This document shows, piece by piece, positions 6,650-10,717 of a stretch of 10,717 nucleotides of DNA. Source of the DNA: Chloroflexota bacterium (lineage in GTDB: Bacteria; Chloroflexota; Dehalococcoidia; SM23-28-2; RBG-16-64-32); contig JADFNQ010000027.1 of NCBI GenBank assembly GCA_022563285.1, forward strand, positions 1 to 10,717, in the 5' to 3' direction. The first letter of the stretch is position 1, and the number at the start of each line of letters is the position of its first letter. The notes below the pieces were generated by a model, which worked only from the letters and a program-made list of their open reading frames with translations, was not told the origin of the DNA and did no database searches. Made by a program: the position numbers and the translations under genes.

Positions 6650-7035
6650 CAGAGGGCGTGAGCGCCTACTCTGACCTCGTGCGGGATCACTTCGAGAACC
6701 CCCGCAACGCCGGAGAGATCGCCGATGCGGACGCGATGGGTTACGAGACCAACCCCGTCTGCGGTGACACGATGCGCCTCACGCTCCGTCTCAACGGCGG
6801 TCGCATTGTGGAGGCGCGCTTCCAGACCTCCGGCTGCCCCGCAGCCATCGCCGCCAGCAGCATCTGCACGGAGATGATCCGCGGGCTATCCATGGCGGAG
6901 GCGGAGGCGCTCACGAAAGAGGACTACGCCTCGGCGCTGGGCGGCCTGCCGCCCGGCAAGATGCACTGCTCCGTGCTGGCCGCGGACGCCGTGCGGGCAG
7001 CCGCCGCAGACTACCGGCAGCGCGCGAGCCGCTAG
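6646..7035 (+). CDS. IscU/NifU-type iron-sulfur cluster scaffold
   Basis: Cytoplasmic scaffold on which Fe-S clusters are built before transfer to target enzymes. 129 residues, a stand-alone IscU/NifU N-terminal domain. Seen: YSDLVRDHFENPRNAG (8-23), the family opening; NPVCGD (37 to 41, giving Cys39 and Asp41), SGCPAAIAASS (62-72, Cys64), LPPGKMHCSVLAADA (101-115, His107 and Cys108). These are the three ligand cysteines plus Asp and His of IscU. LPPxKxHCS, without the SufU-type insertion, favours IscU. Cys74 (SSICTE) is additional. The GTG start forms GTGA with the peroxiredoxin stop (6646-6649). No cysteine desulfurase, ferredoxin or HscA lies nearby, so sulfur must come from a partner elsewhere. 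It ends in a CTAG shared with the convergent gene. Family certain; symbol left open between iscU and nifU. Confidence 0.92.
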   Translation: MTEGVSAYSDLVRDHFENPRNAGEIADADAMGYETNPVCGDTMRLTLRLNGGRIVEARFQTSGCPAAIAASSICTEMIRGLSMAEAEALTKEDYASALGGLPPGKMHCSVLAADAVRAAAADYRQRASR

Positions 7036-7054
7036 CGACGGGCCTGGCTCGCGC
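7022..7054. repeat. Inverted repeat at the convergent gene junction, possible bidirectional terminator
   Basis: GCGCGAGCC (7022-7030) and GGCTCGCGC (7046-7054) pair perfectly over 9 bases around a 15-base loop; with a 2-base bulge the pairing extends to 11. The loop holds the CTAG that ends both converging genes. No T-run follows on either strand, so classical intrinsic termination is doubtful, but no other terminator is visible for the two operons. Confidence 0.4.
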
Positions 7055-7355
7055 TGTGCTGGAGGGTCCACTTGGCCGCCTCCAGGGCCCGATCAGCGGC
7101 GACCAGGGGCGACACCTCCCAGTCCAGGTAGGCGGAGAGGGGAAGGCGGTTCAGCATCTCCGATAGCTCCTCGTTAGAGGCGACATCGGCGATAACCAGC
7201 CCCGCCCGCTTGCCGATCAGCGCTCCGCCGGCCAGAACCTTCCCGTCGTTCTCCAGCTGCTTGATCACCTCCCAGGTGGAGACGACCATCCCCAGCCACG
7301 TCTCGCGGGGGACGGGGGGAACATCGGGCAGGCTCGCTTTCACGAAGAACAGCAT
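7032..7355 (-). CDS. Muconolactone isomerase-like small protein
   Basis: 107-residue protein of the muconolactone delta-isomerase fold family (ferredoxin-like alpha/beta dimer). Seen: MLFFVKASLP at the N-terminus, GKVLAGGALIGKRAGLVIADVASNEELSEMLNRLPLSAYLDWEVSPL (38-84) matching the family pattern of a glycine turn, a beta strand with DV.SN.EL, then LPL..Y.D..V.PL. Relatives include true muconolactone isomerase of beta-ketoadipate catabolism (about 96 residues) and many uncharacterised proteins; the reaction here is unknown. The ATG is well supported by AGGAGG 7 bases upstream (7363-7368). It is transcribed divergently from the molybdenum hydroxylase operon from a 103-base shared region, which hints at a linked catabolic role, and its stop overlaps the scaffold gene by 4 bases. 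Confidence 0.75.
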   Translation of the reverse strand: MLFFVKASLPDVPPVPRETWLGMVVSTWEVIKQLENDGKVLAGGALIGKRAGLVIADVASNEELSEMLNRLPLSAYLDWEVSPLVAADRALEAAKWTLQHSASQARR

Positions 7356-7384
7356 GGTCGCGCCTCCTAACCGGATTCCCAGCG

Positions 7385-7390
7385 ATTATA
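7385..7390 (-). promoter_or_regulatory. Perfect -10 box of the isomerase-like gene
   Basis: The minus strand carries a consensus TATAAT, rare in such GC-rich DNA. It predicts a start near 7378 and a leader of about 22 bases with AGGAGG before the ATG at 7355. No good -35 box is found at 16-18 bases (GACAGC at 17), so an activator may be needed. Confidence 0.5.
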
Positions 7391-7431
7391 CCCGCTGCCG
7401 CGACCGGGCTGTCTCACCTTCACGTAAACGG

Positions 7432-7460
7432 TTGTCGAGGTAGAGCTCAGGCTATAGAAT
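7432..7460 (+). promoter_or_regulatory. Candidate promoter of the molybdenum hydroxylase operon
   Basis: TTGTCG (7432-7437, 4/6) and TAGAAT (7455-7460, 5/6) are 17 bases apart. The -10 overlaps the first ATG of the FAD subunit gene (7459), and the predicted transcript start near 7467 lies inside the nominal coding region. If real, translation must start further downstream. Confidence 0.35.
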
Positions 7461-8367
7461 GAGATGGCACTACGGAAGGAGCGCCCCACTGCCAAGGTTC
7501 GAGTATTTCGCCCCCCAGAGCCTGACAGAGGCTCTCACACTCCTCCAGGAGCGTGGTCAGGGAGGCCGCGCCCTCGCCGGCGGCACCGACCTGGTGGTAC
7601 AGGTCAAGGAGGGCGTGAAGATCCCGATCCCCTCCTACCTGGTGAGCCTCCGCCGCATCCCCGAGCTCCGCGGCATCGACTTCAGCGCAAGGGACGGCCT
7701 CCGCATCGGGGCGACGGCAACGATGGCTGAGATCGCCGAATCGCCGCTGATCCGCGAGCGCTACAGCGCTCTGGCCGACGGCGCCGAGATCGTCGGCTCC
7801 ATTCAGACGATGAACATGGCGACCGTGGGCGGCAACGTCTGCAACGCCGCGCCATCCGCGGATACGGCGCCGCCTCTCCTTGCCCACGAGGCGGTGGCCG
7901 TAGTGGCCGGCCCCCAGGGAGAGCGTGAGCTGCCGCTGGAGGAGTTCTGGCTGGGCCCCAATCAGACTGCGCTCCAGCCGGGCGAGCTGCTGCGGGAGCT
8001 ACGGCTGCCCGCTCCGCCGGCCAACACCGGGGGCGTATACGTGCGACGCACCCCTCGCAAGCAGATGGACATCGCCGTCATCGGTGTAGCGGTGCTGCTC
8101 ACGCTGGGCCAGGGCGACCGCATCGAGCGGGCGCGCATCGCGCTGGGCGCGGTGGCACCCACGCCCGTACGCGCCCGCAAAGCGGAAGCGGCCCTGGAAG
8201 GTAAGGCGGCAAGCGAGGCGCTGTTCGCGGAGGCGGCGGAGACGGCTGCCTCGGAGGCGAGCCCCATCGACGACATCCGGGGCTCGGCGGAGTTCCGGCG
8301 CCACCTGGTGCGGGTAACGACGGAGCGCTGCCTGCTCGAGGCGGTACAGAGAGCGCGGACGGCCTAG
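7459..8367 (+). CDS. Molybdenum hydroxylase FAD-binding (medium, CoxM-like) subunit
   Basis: Passes electrons from the Fe-S subunit to FAD in a xanthine dehydrogenase/CO dehydrogenase-type heterotrimer. 302 residues from ATG 7459, or 292 if translation starts at CTG 7489. Seen: FEYFAPQSLTEALTLL (14-29), the family opening; AGGTDL (40-45), contacting the FAD pyrophosphate; TMNMATVGGNVCNAAPSAD (117-135), the second FAD signature; and a C-terminal domain with RIALGAVAPTPVRARKAE (226-243). The first ten residues (MRWHYGRSAP) have no counterpart in the usual family pattern, which supports the later start. First gene of the operon: the iron-sulfur subunit ATG follows 12 bases after the stop. Assignment is confident; the enzyme's substrate is not determined by this subunit. 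Confidence 0.92.
   Translation: MRWHYGRSAPLPRFEYFAPQSLTEALTLLQERGQGGRALAGGTDLVVQVKEGVKIPIPSYLVSLRRIPELRGIDFSARDGLRIGATATMAEIAESPLIRERYSALADGAEIVGSIQTMNMATVGGNVCNAAPSADTAPPLLAHEAVAVVAGPQGERELPLEEFWLGPNQTALQPGELLRELRLPAPPANTGGVYVRRTPRKQMDIAVIGVAVLLTLGQGDRIERARIALGAVAPTPVRARKAEAALEGKAASEALFAEAAETAASEASPIDDIRGSAEFRRHLVRVTTERCLLEAVQRARTA
7474..7481 (+). promoter_or_regulatory. Shine-Dalgarno that questions the FAD-subunit start
   Basis: GGAAGGAG is close to the ideal anti-16S complement and lies 15 codons' worth of bases or fewer inside the nominal reading frame, seven bases before an in-frame CTG (7489). The ATG at 7459 lacks a comparable site. The CTG would start the protein with (M)PRFEYFAPQSL, the usual N-terminal beginning of this family. 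Confidence 0.4.
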
Positions 8368-8379
8368 AAGCGAGTCGGT

Positions 8380-8850
8380 ATGACCAGACATACGATAAGC
8401 CTGAAGATCAACGGCCAGCCGTACGAAGTGGCGGTGGAGCCACACTGGACGCTGCTGGAGACCGTGCGCGAGCAGTTCGCCCTCACCGGCAGCAAGGAAG
8501 GGTGCGGCACCGGCGACTGCGGCGCCTGCTCCATGATCGTGGACGGGAGGCTCATCACCGCCTGCCTGATGCTGGCGCCGGAGGCCGACGGCAGTGAGAT
8601 CACCACCATCGAGGGGCTGGCCCGCAACGGCGACCTGCACCCCGTCCAGCAGTCTTTCATCGAGGCCGGCGGCGTCCAGTGCGGCTTCTGCACTCCGGGG
8701 ATGATCATGGCCGCCAAGGCGCTGCTGGACAGCAACCCGCGACCCACCCTGGAGGACGTGCGGCTGGGGCTGGCGGGGAACCTCTGCCGCTGCACCGGAT
8801 ACTCCAAGATATACGAGGCGGTTCTCGCCGCCGCCGAGCGAATAGGCTAG
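8380..8850 (+). CDS. Molybdenum hydroxylase [2Fe-2S] (small, CoxS-like) subunit
   Basis: Carries two [2Fe-2S] clusters that move electrons from the molybdenum site to FAD. 156 residues, the standard length. Plant-ferredoxin-type cluster: Cys42, Cys47, Cys50 in GCGTGDCGAC and Cys62. Second, alpha-helical cluster next to the molybdopterin: Cys101 and Cys104 in VQCGFCTPGM (99-108, with the usual Gln100) and Cys136 and Cys138 in NLCRCTGY. All eight ligands are present, so it should be functional. The ATG lies 12 bases after the FAD-subunit stop with only a weak upstream purine stretch; the large subunit starts 12 bases after this stop. Its need for Fe-S clusters may be served by the nearby IscU-like scaffold, though that is inference. 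Confidence 0.95.
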   Translation: MTRHTISLKINGQPYEVAVEPHWTLLETVREQFALTGSKEGCGTGDCGACSMIVDGRLITACLMLAPEADGSEITTIEGLARNGDLHPVQQSFIEAGGVQCGFCTPGMIMAAKALLDSNPRPTLEDVRLGLAGNLCRCTGYSKIYEAVLAAAERIG

Positions 8851-8862
8851 GGGGAGGGCTCC

Positions 8863-10717
8863 ATGGCCCAGGAGACATCGACCAAGCAGGAATACCGGAT
8901 CGTCGGCAAGCCGGTCACCCGCGTCGAAGGCGCCGCCAAGGTCACCGGCAAGACCGTCTACGCCGACGACATGAAGCTGCCGCGAATGCTTCACGCCAAG
9001 ATCTTGGGCAGCACTCACGCCCACGCCCGCATCAAGTCCATCAACGCAGACAGAGCGCGCAGCCACCCCGGAGTCGCTGCCGTTATCACCGCCGCCGAGA
9101 TTCCACCCTACCGGATGAACCCCTCCAACCGCCGCGACATCATCTTCGCCGATGACGAGGTGCTGTTCCACGGCCAGCCCCTGGCGGCCGTCCTCGCCGA
9201 GGACCCGCACACGGCTGAGGAGGCGCTGGAGCTGATCGAGGTGGAGTACGAGGAGCTGCCGCCGGTACTGGACCCGGTGGCCGCGATGCGGGAAGACTCC
9301 CCGCTGGCCCGCTCGCCCATTAGTGACGTGGACCGAAGCGAGCAGAAGGGCCATATCGCCACCGGGGTGGAGCAGGAGGAGGCGGAGGGAAAGCCCGGCA
9401 ACATCGCTTCCCAGATGTCCTTCAAGCGGGGTGACATAGAACAGGGCTTCGCCGCAGCGGACGTGGTGATCGAGGACAGCTGGCGGTCGGCGATGGTCCA
9501 CCAGTCCTACATCGAGGCCCACGCCACCATCGCCGACTACGGCCCCGGCCCCGACGCAGAGCTGGCCATCTGGACCAGCACGCAGGCCCCCTTCTACATC
9601 CGCGATGAGGTGTCCAAGGCGCTGAGAATGCCGGAGTCCCGCATCCGCGTGACCGCAACCGAGGTGGGCGGCGGCTTCGGCGGCAAGATCTACCTGACGG
9701 AGCTGATGGTTGCCATGCTGGCGATGATCGTCCGCCGGCCGGTGAAGTACATCATGAGCCGCAAGGAAGACATGCTGGCGGCCACCCCCGCGCCGCAGGC
9801 GATCATCGAGCTCAAGACCGGCATGAAGAAGGACGGCACGCTCACCGCCCTCAAGGCCCGCGTCATCTATGACTCGGGCGCCTACCCCGGCGCGCCCATG
9901 CTCCCCGGCTGCCTTCTAGTCGGCGGCTACTACAAGTGCCCGAACCTGGACATCCAGGGGTTCGAGGTGCTTACGAACAAGGTGAGCGTCGGCGCACTGC
10001 GGGCGCCCGGAGCCCACAACGTCACCTTCGCCCTGGAGTGCCACATGGATATGATGGCACGGGAGCTGGGGCTGGACCCGCTGGAGGTGCGCCTGAAGAA
10101 CGCGGTGGAGGAGGGCGATCCGCTGCCCAGCGGCCAGCCTTACCCCCGCATCGGGCTCAAGGAGTGCCTGGAGGCGATCGGCAACAGCCAGCTCTGGGGG
10201 GAGCGGGCGAAGGCCAAGGAGCGCCCCAATCGGGGGATAGCGCTGGCGGTGGGGGGCTGGATAGGTGGACTGCAGCCGGCCAGCGCATTGGTAGGCCTCA
10301 ACGGGGACGGAACGATCAACGTTATGGTGGGTTCGGCCGATATCACCGGCACCAACACCACCTTCGCCCAGATCGCCGCGGAGGTGCTGAACGTTCCCCT
10401 GTCCATGGTCGGCGTCGCCACCGGCGACACCAAGTCGGCGCCCTACGCCGGGATGAGCGCCGGAAGCAAGACCACCTACACCGTCGGGCGGGCCGTCAAG
10501 GCGGCGGCTGAAGACGCGAGACAGCAGATGCTGAAGATCGCTTCTCGCAGGCTGGAGTGCGAGCCGGATGACCTGGAGCTGGTCGATGGCGAGGTACGGA
10601 TGAAAGGATCGCCGGACAAGTCCCTGACGTTCTTGCGCCTGGGGCGGATCACCACCAACTTTGCGGCGCCCTACGCCGCCATCGTCGGACGGGGCGCGAT
10701 AAGCGCCCGCCGCGCGG
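8863..10717 (+). CDS. Molybdenum hydroxylase molybdopterin-binding (large) subunit, partial
   Basis: Catalytic subunit that hydroxylates its substrate with water-derived oxygen at a Mo-molybdopterin centre. 618 codons are visible; the family is usually about 740-800 residues, so the C-terminal portion with the catalytic GxGE glutamate lies outside. Seen: VTRVEGAAKVTGKTVYADD (18-36), the N-terminal signature; HGQPLAAVLAE (103-113); HQSYIEAHATIA (213-224); EVGGGFGGK (267-275), the cofactor-contacting Gly loop; VGALRAPGAHNVTFALE (376-392), the substrate loop; and GSADITGTNTTFAQIAAEVL (490-509). The loop is neither AYRCSFR (form I CO dehydrogenase) nor AYRGAGR (form II), so calling this CO dehydrogenase is not justified. 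ATG with GGAGGG 4 bases upstream. Possible substrates are N-heterocycles, aldehydes or aromatic thioesters; unresolved. Confidence 0.93.
   Translation, partial: MAQETSTKQEYRIVGKPVTRVEGAAKVTGKTVYADDMKLPRMLHAKILGSTHAHARIKSINADRARSHPGVAAVITAAEIPPYRMNPSNRRDIIFADDEVLFHGQPLAAVLAEDPHTAEEALELIEVEYEELPPVLDPVAAMREDSPLARSPISDVDRSEQKGHIATGVEQEEAEGKPGNIASQMSFKRGDIEQGFAAADVVIEDSWRSAMVHQSYIEAHATIADYGPGPDAELAIWTSTQAPFYIRDEVSKALRMPESRIRVTATEVGGGFGGKIYLTELMVAMLAMIVRRPVKYIMSRKEDMLAATPAPQAIIELKTGMKKDGTLTALKARVIYDSGAYPGAPMLPGCLLVGGYYKCPNLDIQGFEVLTNKVSVGALRAPGAHNVTFALECHMDMMARELGLDPLEVRLKNAVEEGDPLPSGQPYPRIGLKECLEAIGNSQLWGERAKAKERPNRGIALAVGGWIGGLQPASALVGLNGDGTINVMVGSADITGTNTTFAQIAAEVLNVPLSMVGVATGDTKSAPYAGMSAGSKTTYTVGRAVKAAAEDARQQMLKIASRRLECEPDDLELVDGEVRMKGSPDKSLTFLRLGRITTNFAAPYAAIVGRGAISARRA

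Noticed and set aside
7356..7405. Inverted repeat GGTCGCG (7356-7362) and CGCGACC (7399-7405) upstream of the isomerase-like gene.
   Set aside because: Seven-base GC-only arms 36 bases apart are expected by chance in this composition, and only one arm would be in the transcript, so no RNA structure follows.
7999..9522. A 507-codon open frame on the minus strand, antisense to all three hydroxylase genes.
   Set aside because: It covers three strongly recognisable plus-strand genes with all their cofactor motifs. Its product is low-complexity Gly/Leu/Arg/His-rich, as expected for the complement of GC-rich codons, and matches no family I know.
8863..10717. Calling the operon an aerobic carbon monoxide dehydrogenase (coxMSL).
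   Set aside because: Subunit layout fits, but the catalytic loop GALRAPGA lacks the AYRCSFR signature and its cysteine, so the substrate is left open.
1..10717. A CRISPR array, toxin-antitoxin pair, retron or other defence system.
   Set aside because: No regularly spaced repeats, small paired ORFs of the right type, reverse transcriptase, nuclease or helicase were found; every gene belongs to a metabolic, transport or regulatory family.

Overview
The window is GC-rich bacterial DNA (about two-thirds G+C by eye), packed with genes and using ATG, GTG and TTG starts. Several start codons are coupled to the preceding stop, and two or three genes may be leaderless. The gene set (TupABC, DHA2/MarR pair, MidA-family methyltransferase, three-subunit molybdenum hydroxylase), composition and promoter layout would fit Chloroflexota (Dehalococcoidia or Thermomicrobia-like) or another deep-branching high-GC lineage. 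That placement is an inference; no rRNA or marker gene is present. There is no transposon, tRNA, rRNA, CRISPR array or phage gene, and no stretch over about 110 bases without a gene.

Left part, all on the minus strand (positions 4938 down to 1). First comes a MarR-type regulator and, 2 bases later, a DHA2/EmrB-type drug-efflux permease with an unusual extra C-terminal membrane tail. After a 77-base gap carrying a plausible promoter comes the tungstate/molybdate ABC importer tupA-tupB-tupC. tupC runs off the left edge.

Middle, plus strand (5044-7035). Three translationally coupled genes: a MidA/NDUFAF7-family SAM-dependent methyltransferase, a single-cysteine peroxiredoxin and an IscU/NifU-type Fe-S scaffold. 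They overlap by 8 and 4 bases and look like one maturation or protection unit. The family of the first gene is linked to complex I assembly in mitochondria and the third builds Fe-S clusters.

Right part. A small muconolactone-isomerase-like protein on the minus strand (7355-7032) meets the scaffold gene tail to tail, both stop codons lying in one CTAG. Divergent from it is a molybdenum hydroxylase operon of the xanthine dehydrogenase/CO dehydrogenase superfamily: FAD subunit, [2Fe-2S] subunit and molybdopterin-binding subunit (cut by the right edge). The catalytic loop does not match true CO dehydrogenase, so the substrate is unknown.

The window therefore combines oxyanion uptake for the molybdopterin cofactor, Fe-S scaffold capacity and an enzyme needing both kinds of cofactor. 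Whether these are functionally linked or only neighbours cannot be decided here. I found no clearly new defence or mobile system. The most distinctive points are the tailed efflux pump, the MidA-Prx-IscU operon, the MarR promoter/operator with a near-leaderless start, the doubtful start of the FAD subunit and the shared-stop convergent junction.
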